Below, piece after piece: positions 1 to 6,655 of a stretch of DNA of 7,310 nt; position 1 is the first letter of the stretch, and each line of letters starts with the position of its first letter. The stretch spans positions 108,135 through 115,444 of the forward strand of contig DIVG01000066.1 in the NCBI GenBank assembly GCA_002422425.1. Reading direction: 5' to 3'. This stretch comes from Akkermansiaceae bacterium UBA6138. GTDB taxonomy: Bacteria; Verrucomicrobiota; Verrucomicrobiia; Verrucomicrobiales; DEV007. The position numbers were made by a program, and so were the translations under genes. A model generated the notes under the pieces. The model saw nothing but the letters and a program-made list of their open reading frames with translations. It did no database searches and was not told where the DNA came from.

Positions 1-32
1 TTTCCGTGAAGGAACGTGAAAACGCTTCGTTT

Positions 33-86
33 CATCATGGTCGGGAAAACGTGAAGAGTAAGCCGGGCACCATGGTCGGGCGAACG
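33..86. repeat. short imperfect direct repeat, 35-bp period
   Basis: Positions 33-51 and 68-86 are 19-base near copies (16 of 19 identical) sharing the core CATGGTCGGG, one 35 bp after the other. Both copies contain an ATG; the first frame closes after five codons and the second runs only to a stop at 129-131. The repeat is seen directly. Its role is unknown and it may be residual duplication in decayed sequence. Confidence 0.4.
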
Positions 87-207
87 ACTTTTCAAAACCG
101 GAGCCAAACTCGTCCTCCCCGCCGGGCATGACACCGTCCGACGCGAGGTCAAAGCCATCGCCCTCAATCTGATGATCGAGGTGAAAAGTGGGCCGGCCCG
201 GGATTAA
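55..207 (+). pseudogene. start-less open frame, possible gene tail
   Basis: After a TGA at 52-54 the frame stays open for 50 codons to a TAA at 205-207. It has no ATG near its beginning; the only Met is about 13 codons before the stop. The second half reads like ordinary protein, with segments such as KTGAKLVLPAGHDTVRREVK and AIALNLMIEV. Its stop overlaps the stop of the convergent YhaM-like gene. I do not recognise a family. It could be the decayed 3' end of a gene that began to the left, or chance in GC-rich DNA. The reading is uncertain. Confidence 0.2.
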
Positions 208-1340
208 AAAGGAGCGCCGGATCCCCGGTTTTGCTCCGGCCCCGGTTCAGACTCATCCGTGATCCTTCTTTCGCCAGCGCCTTCGGGAGCCGTCGGCATC
301 TGCACAAACGCCGCCAGCGGCGCGACGAGCCTCCCCGGGAGTGGCCTCACACGATCAAAAACGTGGCGACCCAGCTCCGTCGCGACCTGGTAGCCGCGCT
401 CGAACATTTCCATCTTGGCGTCGAGATTGTCGATATAGTGCAGGGCCTGGGCTTCGGGCGTCTTCGGCACCACGGGAGAACCGAACTCGAGCTCGCCGTG
501 GTGCGAGATGATGAGGTGAAGGAGATGGAGACGGACCCGTTCGCTCTCGGGATCGAGTTCCTTCCAGCCCGCGCAGAGCGCTTCGTCCTCATGAATCTCG
601 CGCCACATCTTGTTCACAATCTCCATGCCGAGCGGGATGTGGCCGATCAACTCGCTGATCTCCGTGTAGGGCATCGAAAATCCGTTCTCCGCGTAGGCGT
701 TTTCCCAGAGCTTACCGACATCGTGAAAGAGCACCCCCGCGACGAGGAGGTCACGATTGAGCATCGGGTAGGCTTCGCAAATCCGGATCGCCGAGCGCAT
801 CATCTGCGCGACGTGCTCAACGAGACCGCCGCGACGGGCATGGTGGTAGTCGCGGGCCGCCCCGGTGCGGCGCAGCCGTTTTCCGAAGCGTCCAAGAAAA
901 GTGCGGCAGAGATGATGGAGTCGCGGGTCGGCGAGATCTGCCACCGCCGCTTCAATGAAAGCGTAGTCCGTTTCCTGCTTGCGGCGCAGCTCGGGCGAGC
1001 CGCCGAGGACGCCTGCAGTTTCGTCTTCATTAAGGGCGCGTGCGGTCCAGCTTTTTCCGTCGATCGAGCGGCCGTCATTGCCGAGTCCGAACTCCCCCGA
1101 GACCTCAAAAAAAGTCCCGCCGCGCATCTGCCCGCAAGTCGCGAACATCGCCGAGTTGTTCCAGACCCGCAGCACGAGGGTCTCCTCCGCGTCGGCAAAA
1201 GTGAGTTCGTAAAAGGGGTTTCCCGTCTTGGTGGTGCGCTCGAGCGACTTCTCGAGCTGGGCAAGGAAGCGCACCATCAGCGGCACCGGACCAGCTTGCT
1301 GCTTCAGTTCACGTATTGTGATCAGCTCCATCGGGGGCAT
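204..1340 (-). CDS. YhaM-family OB-fold/HD 3'-5' exonuclease
   Basis: This 378-residue cytoplasmic protein has the YhaM layout. An N-terminal OB-fold nucleic-acid-binding domain (about 5-105, with the strand pattern FYELTFADAEETLVLRVW) is followed by an HD phosphohydrolase domain (about 125-330). Likely metal ligands are visible: H176 in LVEHV, H206-D207 in FHD, H234 in GHIPLG, H280-H281 in SHHGELEFGSP, and D304/D307 in YIDNLDAKM. The block SHHG-x-x-EFGSP with the following EA-x-x-LH-x-IDNLDAK is characteristic of the family. YhaM enzymes remove nucleotides from the 3' end of RNA or single-stranded DNA in a metal-dependent way. Firmicute members are about 314 residues; here a Pro/Glu/Arg-rich tail of about 40 residues is added and is probably disordered. 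The first ATG (1338-1340) has no Shine-Dalgarno, and Met4 is an equally possible start. The gene lies 144 bp downstream of the C39-like membrane gene on the same strand and may be co-transcribed with it. The native substrate is unproven. Confidence 0.92.
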   Translation of the reverse strand: MPPMELITIRELKQQAGPVPLMVRFLAQLEKSLERTTKTGNPFYELTFADAEETLVLRVWNNSAMFATCGQMRGGTFFEVSGEFGLGNDGRSIDGKSWTARALNEDETAGVLGGSPELRRKQETDYAFIEAAVADLADPRLHHLCRTFLGRFGKRLRRTGAARDYHHARRGGLVEHVAQMMRSAIRICEAYPMLNRDLLVAGVLFHDVGKLWENAYAENGFSMPYTEISELIGHIPLGMEIVNKMWREIHEDEALCAGWKELDPESERVRLHLLHLIISHHGELEFGSPVVPKTPEAQALHYIDNLDAKMEMFERGYQVATELGRHVFDRVRPLPGRLVAPLAAFVQMPTAPEGAGERRITDESEPGPEQNRGSGAPF

Positions 1341-1408
1341 CGTAGCGGGGGGAATAGGCCACTGCGAGCAAAAACAGACTTAAGGCAGGGCGGGCCACGC
1401 TTTTTCGC

Positions 1409-1440
1409 GGGCGTCATTCTCAGGCTTACGCCCCGGGCGT
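1409..1440. repeat. competing GGGCGT/ACGCCC inverted repeats
   Basis: GGGCGT at 1409-1414 and again at 1435-1440 can each pair with ACGCCC at 1428-1433, giving two mutually exclusive 6-bp stems in the spacer between the two minus-strand genes. No T-run follows on the minus strand, so this is not a convincing intrinsic terminator. It could be a weak RNA structure within a dicistronic transcript, or chance in GC-rich DNA. Confidence 0.3.
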
Positions 1441-1484
1441 CAAGGATGACCCGAAGCGGGAGAGATCAGCATCAGCGGGTTGAT

Positions 1485-2513
1485 TCACCCGTTCAGCGTA
1501 GCCAGACTTGGCTTTCGCGGGAACACATCGCTCTCAATGAGAAGGTTGATGAGACAGGTGCCGAGCACGAGAGCCCCGGCCATGAGCGCCGGAGAGAGAA
1601 GTCCGAACGAAGCGACCGCAACACCGAAAAACGCGCCGGTAAAAAAAGTGCCGGCGACGACCCGCCGTCGAACCTGGCGCAACCGCGAAGCAGCCTGCCC
1701 GGGGCGGGCCGGGAGCAGGAGCACTGCGATCAGAAAACCAGCCACCCCGAAAAAAGGAACAGCAAGCCAACCCGGCAGCAGAAAAAGCGACAGACCATAG
1801 ACGGGAAGAAAAACCCGATCGGCAGGAGCGGACGAAAAATGTTTCGTGATTACCTCGCGCCGGAGACGGAGAATCCCCATCACGACGGCGGCGGCCATGA
1901 AAACCCCCGTCACGGAAACGGGAATCGCCCCCCCGACCGTTTCAGGAAAGGCGAGCCGGTGAGAAACAACGACACCGGCGACACCGGCAAGCGTGAGAAA
2001 ATGACAAAAGATTGCGGCAACGGTTCCCCTCTTCAAAAGGAAAGAGGTAAGACAGGGTCCAAAATGATCAACCCACCCCCCCCGGATCAGAGCACCTCCG
2101 CCACCAGGCACCGCCGCGCGGGGGCGCAGGAAAACGCAGGTGCCGTCATAGATTTCGCGAATACGCTCCGCGCGGACAAGGCTCTCGCGCGCGTCGGGAA
2201 ACTGCACGATATAGAAGTCGTTTCCGCTCTTGAAGTGCTTTTCCTTGAGGACGAGAAATTGACTCCCCCGACCGAGCTCCAACACAACCGGGAAAGCACT
2301 CGCAGGAATATCCTCCAATTCGATGCGGCGGCGGCGGGCGCTGAGTTGATTCAACTTCGCTCCGCTGTGCCAAATCCGCGTCAGGCCTGAGCCCCGCATC
2401 AGGGCGTTCATCGGAATCTCTTCCTTCGCTCCCGACGGCAAACCATGATGAAGGCGAACAAGGCTGAGAACTTTGGCCGGGGCCGGAATGTCTGGATGGA
2501 GAAAAGGCTTCAT
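1485..2513 (-). CDS. C39-like/ABC-exporter-type membrane protein lacking the ATPase
   Basis: This 342-residue protein resembles the N-terminal part of type I secretion ABC transporters (HlyB/LssB type). Residues 12-132 fit the C39-like domain that binds secreted substrates: a helical start (VLSLVRLHHG), then the strands FPVVLELGRGSQFLVLKE and YIVQFPDARESL, and the ending IREIYDGTCVFLRPRA. The catalytic Cys expected near the start is absent, so peptidase activity is not expected. Residues 148-222 follow the exporter pattern (WVDHFGPCL, later VVVSHRLAFPETVGGAIPVS, then ILRLRREVI). About six hydrophobic segments lie at 163-185, 196-214, 233-248, 251-268, 285-303 and 307-326, much more compact than a normal exporter domain. 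The protein ends at 342 with no Walker A, signature or Walker B. It may be a degenerate transporter or a stand-alone adaptor. The ATG at 2511-2513 lacks a Shine-Dalgarno. The open frame is certain, the family moderately so, the role unknown. Confidence 0.75.
   Translation of the reverse strand: MKPFLHPDIPAPAKVLSLVRLHHGLPSGAKEEIPMNALMRGSGLTRIWHSGAKLNQLSARRRRIELEDIPASAFPVVLELGRGSQFLVLKEKHFKSGNDFYIVQFPDARESLVRAERIREIYDGTCVFLRPRAAVPGGGGALIRGGWVDHFGPCLTSFLLKRGTVAAIFCHFLTLAGVAGVVVSHRLAFPETVGGAIPVSVTGVFMAAAVVMGILRLRREVITKHFSSAPADRVFLPVYGLSLFLLPGWLAVPFFGVAGFLIAVLLLPARPGQAASRLRQVRRRVVAGTFFTGAFFGVAVASFGLLSPALMAGALVLGTCLINLLIESDVFPRKPSLATLNG
2076..2083 (-). repeat. G8 homopolymer inside the C39-like membrane gene
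   Basis: Eight consecutive C on the plus strand form eight G in the coding strand, encoding the end of R144 plus G145-G146, exactly between the soluble C39-like domain and the first membrane segment. Gain of one G brings a TGA within a few codons. Loss of one G brings a TGA after about 15 codons. Either slip would leave only the soluble domain. Such tracts can be phase-variable; it could equally be a sequencing-sensitive site. Confidence 0.8.
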
Positions 2514-2520
2514 TGCTGGA

Positions 2521-2570
2521 TTATTTTAATATAATAATCATAATAATTATAAATTAAAGCGAATTTTTAA
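2521..2570. promoter_or_regulatory. AT-rich divergent promoter region
   Basis: Only 4 of 50 bases are G or C, in sharp contrast to the surrounding GC-rich DNA. On the minus strand a perfect TATAAT lies at 2551-2546, about 32 bp upstream of the ATG at 2513, a good position for the -10 box of the C39-like membrane gene; no clear -35 is visible. A plus-strand TATAAT occurs at 2530-2535. The inverted repeat TAATT-ATA-AATTA (2544-2556) overlaps the minus-strand -10 and could be an operator, although such palindromes arise easily in AT-rich DNA. Confidence 0.45.
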
Positions 2571-2659
2571 CGAACTCACCCCTTCTTTCACGTTTACCTG
2601 TCGGATTTTCCTCCCTGTATTCCGGCTCGATCACCGGTTTTAAAGCGTCCCGAAAGTGG

Positions 2660-2665
2660 TATAAG
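2660..2665 (+). promoter_or_regulatory. candidate -10 box of the ABCG-type gene
   Basis: TATAAG matches five of six bases of the -10 consensus and lies 25 bp before the start codon. The upstream TTTTAA at 2638-2643 (16-bp spacing) is only a weak -35 match. If used, the leader would be about 20 nt. Confidence 0.3.
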
Positions 2666-2682
2666 TTCCGTAGCATTTCCCC

Positions 2683-2686
2683 AGGA
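2683..2686 (+). promoter_or_regulatory. weak ribosome binding site supporting the 2691 start
   Basis: AGGA lies 4 nt before the ATG at 2691. The spacing is short, but this is the only recognisable Shine-Dalgarno-like site next to any of the three protein starts, and it supports the annotated start. Confidence 0.4.
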
Positions 2687-2690
2687 AATT

Positions 2691-5600
2691 ATGTCGAAAC
2701 CCTCCTCCACCCTGCGAAACCCGATCCATGACGCGGTTTCACCCGGGAAAAAATCTCGCACCGAATCCGGCGTGCCCCGCAGTCGCAGTCGACTCTGGGA
2801 TCGCTTTTCGCGCACTTTTTTTAAAAGCGAAATGCCGCGCACCGAAGAGTCGATGCTGCCGATGCTCATCGAAGTCTTCGCCGGTTTCACCAAACTCGAC
2901 GGGCGTGTCATCGAGGCGGAGATCGACTCCATCCTCGGGTTTCTCCGCTACGACTTTCCCGAGACCGTCTACACCGAACTGAAACAACTCTTCATCCGCT
3001 CGCTCCGTCGCCGTCAGGATCTCGAAGCGATTGCCTCGGACCTGGCCGGACGCCTCCCGCTTGAGGATAAAGTCCTCCTCGGTGTGCAACTCTACGTCCT
3101 CATCAGCCGGGCGGGGCTCCCCAAGGAAAACCTCATCACCTTCTACCAGTTCATGACGACCCTCGGGGTCGCGTCCGAGGCGATCAACATCGTCTATCAG
3201 CTCAACACCAGCGAACTCTCCCAATTGGGCAAGACCGGAGCTCTCAACGGCGACGGACACCACTCCGGAGAGGACAGCCATCGACTTGAGTCCCTCATTC
3301 TCTCCACCGGCGAGCCGGCCGATATCACCATCGCGACATCAGACGACGAGCATTCAGTCGTCGCCTTTCGCTTCCAGAGTCTGCTCCTCATTAAAAATCT
3401 CGGCCCCGGTCCCATCCTCGCCCGCGGCCGTCAGGTCAATGCCGGCGAGTTTTGCCGCGTCTACGAAGGCCAGCGCCTCATTATCGGGGAGGAAGTCCTC
3501 GCCTTTGAGGACCTCGTCTTTTACTTCAACACCAAGAAGAACCTTTCCTCCGTCCAGATCTACCTCGCGCAGGACAACAACCGCAATCACTTCATCGAGA
3601 AAGTGCGGACGAAGCAGAGCTACCTGCGCATCTCCTTCGGGCTCAGAATCCAGGTCGAAGTCCTCAACGCGACCGAGGCCGTCATCGGAAAACGTGCTCT
3701 CAAAAAAGGCGATGTCTTCGAGGTGACCTCGCGCGAGCGGCTTGACTTCCCCGACCATACCGAGATCTCCTTCGACGACCTGAGACGCAAAGCCCGCGAG
3801 CTCGGCGGACGCTTCAGCCTGCCGCCGAACCGCACCGTCTACCTCGTCTCGAACGATCCCGGCCAGCTTGCGCCCGGCGACATTCTCCTTTCCCCTGGCA
3901 CCGCCGGCAAGATCCTCCTCCGCATCCGTTGCGACAACAGCACGAAGACCGGTCTCCTCGAAGTCCTCGAATCCGAGCGTCCCGTCGCCGTCGAGGGCGA
4001 ACTCGTGCGCGGCCAGGCCCCGCTCAAGGACGGCAGCGTCATCTCCCTCGGAAGTGATCAATACCTGCGCTGCCACTTTTCCGAAGGCATCATCGAAGAG
4101 GAGCGCAACGTCATCAGCACGCTCAAGGTGCGCGACGTGAGCCACTCCTACGACCGCAAGATTCCCGCTCTCGACGGCGTCACCTTTTCGATCCAGCGCG
4201 GGGAAATGGTCTGCATCATGGGCCCGAGCGGCTGCGGCAAGAGCACCCTTCTCAAGGCCCTCGGCGGCCAGCTCAAGCCGCGCAGCGGACGCATCGATCT
4301 CAACGGGGTCGATCTCTATGCCGAGCACGAAAATCTGAAGTCCTACATCGCCATCATCCCGCAGGACGAGACCTTTGACCCGCTCCTCACTGTCGAGGAA
4401 AATCTCGACACCGCCGCCGCGATCCGCGCCCCGCATTTCCCCATCCACGAACGCCGCCGCCGCGTCGATTCGAAGCTCATCGAACTCGGGCTCAATGAGA
4501 TCCGCCACCGTCTCGCCGGGGATCAGGAAACCAAAAGCCTCTCGGGAGGTCAGCGCCGACGCCTCAACGCGGGCATGGACATGATCGGCATCGCCGACAT
4601 CTATCTCTTCGACGAACCGACCTCGGGGCTCTCGTCGAAAGACTCGGAGCATGTCCTCGAGATGATCCGCGGGCTCACCCACAACAAGATCACCCTCGTC
4701 TCCATCCACCAGCCGAGCAGCCGCCTTTTCCACATGTTCGACAAGGCGCTCCTTCTCGACAACGGGGGGAAAATGGCCTTCTTCGGGACGCCTGCGCAGA
4801 TCCTTGAATACTTCCACGAAGCACGAAAGCAGGAAGGCATCTACACCAGCGCCGCGCCGCTCTGCGACGGAGACAACAGCAGCATCAATCTCACCCCCGA
4901 CTTCATCTTCGACGTCCTCGAAACACCCCTGCGCGACCTCGGCGGCGATGTCATCTTCGAACGCGACGTCCGCGGCAACCTCATCCCCGCGCGGCGCTTC
5001 AACTCCGCCTTCTGGTCCGACCGTTTCCAGACCTACCGCCTCCTCGAAGAGGTCAATCTGCGCGAGCTCGACTCCGACACCTCGCAGACCTCATCCCTGC
5101 AGAAGACCCCGCAGGCGCCGCCACGAAAACTGCGACATGACTGGGTTCGCTTTTCCAACCAGTTCAAACGCGCCTTCCTCAGCAAGCTGCGGAACCGCGC
5201 CAACCTCGCCACGACCCTGCTCGAGGCGCCCGCCCTCGCCGTCCTCATCGCCATGGTGATGCGCTACTCCGAAGACGGCTCCTACAACTTCGCGAACGCC
5301 TTCCACATTCCCACCTACCTCTTCCTCGGCCTCGTCACCGCGCTCTTTCTCGGCATGACAAACTCCGCCGAGGAGATCATCCGCGACCGCAACCTCCTTC
5401 AGCGCGAGCGCCACCACGGCTTCCGCATCAGCGGTTACATCATCGGGAAATACCTCTCCCTCGGGTTCTTCGCGCTCATCCAGTGCGTCATCTACCTGCT
5501 CATCGGCAACGCCATCCTCGGGATCCGGGACATGTTCCTCCACAACCTCCTCTGGATGTTCCTCACCTCCTTCGTCGGGATCGCCGCGGGCCTTTTCATC

Positions 5601-6386
5601 TCGAGTATCGTGAGCAGCCCCAAGACGGCCATCAACATCATCCCGCTCATCCTCATCCCGAACATCATTCTCGGCGGGGCGCTCATCAAATACGACGAGA
5701 TGAACCGCAGCTTTGACATCATCCAAAACATCCGCCAGTGGTTCGTGCCCGATGATGAGAAAGAAGAGGCGAGCCGCCTCAAAGTGCCCGGGATCTGCCA
5801 CCTCATGCCCCTGCGCTGGAGCTACGAAGCCGTCATCATCTCCCACGCCGAAAACAATCCCGCCAGCACTCTCACCAACTTCATTGAGGGCGAAATCCAG
5901 GAATACAGCAGCATCCCCCTCGATCAGGAACTCACCGAGGCGCAGCACGAGCGCCTTTACCAGTTCAAGCAGGCCCTCGCCGTGATCCACGGGATCAAAG
6001 AGAAATCGCCGCACCGCGTCAGCCGCCAGCTCAGACGGATCCGCACCGCCCTTGAGAACGGCACCTTTGACCCCGAACCCTACTACGAATCGGCGGAGAC
6101 CGGGGAAAAGACTTACTCCGTCGGCGACCTTTACCTCAACAACAAAGTCCAGGATCTCTTCGTCCGGGCCGAAGTCGAGCGCGAGGACTACCGCAAAAAG
6201 ACGAACCCGCCCAACATCTTCTTCGGAGCCGAGCGCCAGTTCCGCTTTCCCCGCAACAGCGAGACGCCCCTCATCACCGTGACCGTAAACACCCTCAACC
6301 TGAACCTCTTTGCCATGGTCATGTTCGTCGTCGTCGCGTTTTTCGCGCTCCGCGCCAGTCTCAAGCGGCAGTTGCAGAAGGTTTGA
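2691..6386 (+). CDS. TerB-like/FHA-like/ABCG-type ABC transporter fusion
   Basis: This 1231-residue protein joins regulatory domains to a half-size exporter. Residues 1-54 are a Ser/Arg-rich tail. Residues 55-165 look like a TerB-like helical domain (LDGRVIEAEIDSIL). About 205-295 and 380-465 are two FHA-like beta domains (LLLIKNLGPGPILARGRQV; LKDGSVISLGSDQYLRCHF) lacking the canonical phosphothreonine-binding Arg and Ser-x-x-His. The ATPase (about 478-705) has Walker A GPSGCGKST 511-519, Q558, signature LSGGQ 617-621, Walker B IYLFDEP 637-643 and H673, so ATP hydrolysis is likely. Membrane helices lie near 838-857, 874-889, 917-939, 952-972, 979-999 and 1201-1221, with RERHHGFR before TM3 as in ABCG proteins. 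Order and type recall mycobacterial Rv1747 (FHA-FHA-ABC-membrane). It probably works as a homodimer in the inner membrane. The substrate is not predictable; lipid or envelope export is a guess. No partner gene adjoins it. Confidence 0.93.
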   Translation: MSKPSSTLRNPIHDAVSPGKKSRTESGVPRSRSRLWDRFSRTFFKSEMPRTEESMLPMLIEVFAGFTKLDGRVIEAEIDSILGFLRYDFPETVYTELKQLFIRSLRRRQDLEAIASDLAGRLPLEDKVLLGVQLYVLISRAGLPKENLITFYQFMTTLGVASEAINIVYQLNTSELSQLGKTGALNGDGHHSGEDSHRLESLILSTGEPADITIATSDDEHSVVAFRFQSLLLIKNLGPGPILARGRQVNAGEFCRVYEGQRLIIGEEVLAFEDLVFYFNTKKNLSSVQIYLAQDNNRNHFIEKVRTKQSYLRISFGLRIQVEVLNATEAVIGKRALKKGDVFEVTSRERLDFPDHTEISFDDLRRKARELGGRFSLPPNRTVYLVSNDPGQLAPGDILLSPGTAGKILLRIRCDNSTKTGLLEVLESERPVAVEGELVRGQAPLKDGSVISLGSDQYLRCHFSEGIIEEERNVISTLKVRDVSHSYDRKIPALDGVTFSIQRGEMVCIMGPSGCGKSTLLKALGGQLKPRSGRIDLNGVDLYAEHENLKSYIAIIPQDETFDPLLTVEENLDTAAAIRAPHFPIHERRRRVDSKLIELGLNEIRHRLAGDQETKSLSGGQRRRLNAGMDMIGIADIYLFDEPTSGLSSKDSEHVLEMIRGLTHNKITLVSIHQPSSRLFHMFDKALLLDNGGKMAFFGTPAQILEYFHEARKQEGIYTSAAPLCDGDNSSINLTPDFIFDVLETPLRDLGGDVIFERDVRGNLIPARRFNSAFWSDRFQTYRLLEEVNLRELDSDTSQTSSLQKTPQAPPRKLRHDWVRFSNQFKRAFLSKLRNRANLATTLLEAPALAVLIAMVMRYSEDGSYNFANAFHIPTYLFLGLVTALFLGMTNSAEEIIRDRNLLQRERHHGFRISGYIIGKYLSLGFFALIQCVIYLLIGNAILGIRDMFLHNLLWMFLTSFVGIAAGLFISSIVSSPKTAINIIPLILIPNIILGGALIKYDEMNRSFDIIQNIRQWFVPDDEKEEASRLKVPGICHLMPLRWSYEAVIISHAENNPASTLTNFIEGEIQEYSSIPLDQELTEAQHERLYQFKQALAVIHGIKEKSPHRVSRQLRRIRTALENGTFDPEPYYESAETGEKTYSVGDLYLNNKVQDLFVRAEVEREDYRKKTNPPNIFFGAERQFRFPRNSETPLITVTVNTLNLNLFAMVMFVVVAFFALRASLKRQLQKV

Positions 6387-6499
6387 GGGGGGCGGAATCA
6401 TGGGGCGCCGGGTGCAGTGGTGGAATCTGTCAGCCCATTTTGGACGGATTGGCCCGTGATTGACTTCGTTTCACTCCGTCTACCCGCTTCGCGTGTTCC
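6387..6499. other. spacer after the ABCG-type gene, no gene or clear terminator
   Basis: I see no open frame worth calling and no GC hairpin followed by a T-run. GACGGA at 6443-6448 can pair with TCCGTC at 6475-6480, but the loop is 26 nt and no T-tract follows. Termination of the ABCG-type transcript is therefore not explained by sequence. Confidence 0.4.
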
Positions 6500-6534
6500 T
6501 GACCCATGACCCATGACCCATGACTCCTGACTTC
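6500..6534. repeat. tandem heptamer repeat (TGACCCA)n
   Basis: Three perfect TGACCCA units (6500-6520) are followed by two degenerate units, TGACTCC and TGACTTC, five heptamers without gaps. The array lies between the ABCG-type gene and the tRNA gene. Short tandem arrays of this kind change copy number by replication slippage. No coding role is visible. Confidence 0.85.
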
Positions 6535-6536
6535 AG

Positions 6537-6564
6537 TTGCGCATCGCCTCAAATCAGCGATACT
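6537..6564 (+). promoter_or_regulatory. possible promoter of tRNA-Arg
   Basis: TTGCGC (6537-6542) and GATACT (6559-6564) are spaced 16 bp apart and would start transcription about 11 nt before the mature 5' end of the tRNA. Each box matches the consensus only partly (3 of 6 and 4 of 6), but the position suits a tRNA promoter. Confidence 0.3.
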
Positions 6565-6581
6565 CCCTCCCCCGGAAAAAA

Positions 6582-6655
6582 GCGCCCTTAGCTCAGCTGG
6601 ATAGAGCAACGGATTTCTAATCCGTAGGTCACTGGTTCGAGTCCAGTAGGGCGTG
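6582..6655 (+). tRNA. tRNA-Arg (anticodon UCU)
   Basis: This 74-nt gene folds as a complete cloverleaf. The acceptor stem GCGCCCT/AGGGCGT closes with a G-U pair at 1-72 and has G73 as discriminator. The D stem is GCTC/GAGC and the anticodon stem ACGGA/TCCGT. The 7-base loop at 6614-6620 places TCT at 6616-6618, reading AGA and, by wobble, AGG codons. The variable loop has five bases, and the T stem ACTGG/CCAGT holds the loop TTCGAGT. The 3' CCA is not encoded, so it must be added by CCA-adding enzyme. The 5' part closely resembles known bacterial tRNA-Arg(UCU) genes. Confidence 0.97.

Noticed and set aside
184..206. GGGCCGGCCC palindrome as terminator of the YhaM-like gene
   Set aside because: It is perfectly palindromic, so a real hairpin would have only three pairs with a 4-base loop, and just four T follow; too weak to call.
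231..2390. 719-codon plus-strand open frame
   Set aside because: It runs antisense across two genes whose minus-strand products have clear family motifs; its translation is rich in Arg and His with no recognisable domain. It is a shadow of GC-rich coding DNA.
3354..6401. Long minus-strand frames (487 and 436 codons) inside the ABCG-type gene
   Set aside because: They are antisense shadows rich in Asp, Glu and Val mirroring the codon pattern of the sense gene, which has all ABC ATPase motifs.
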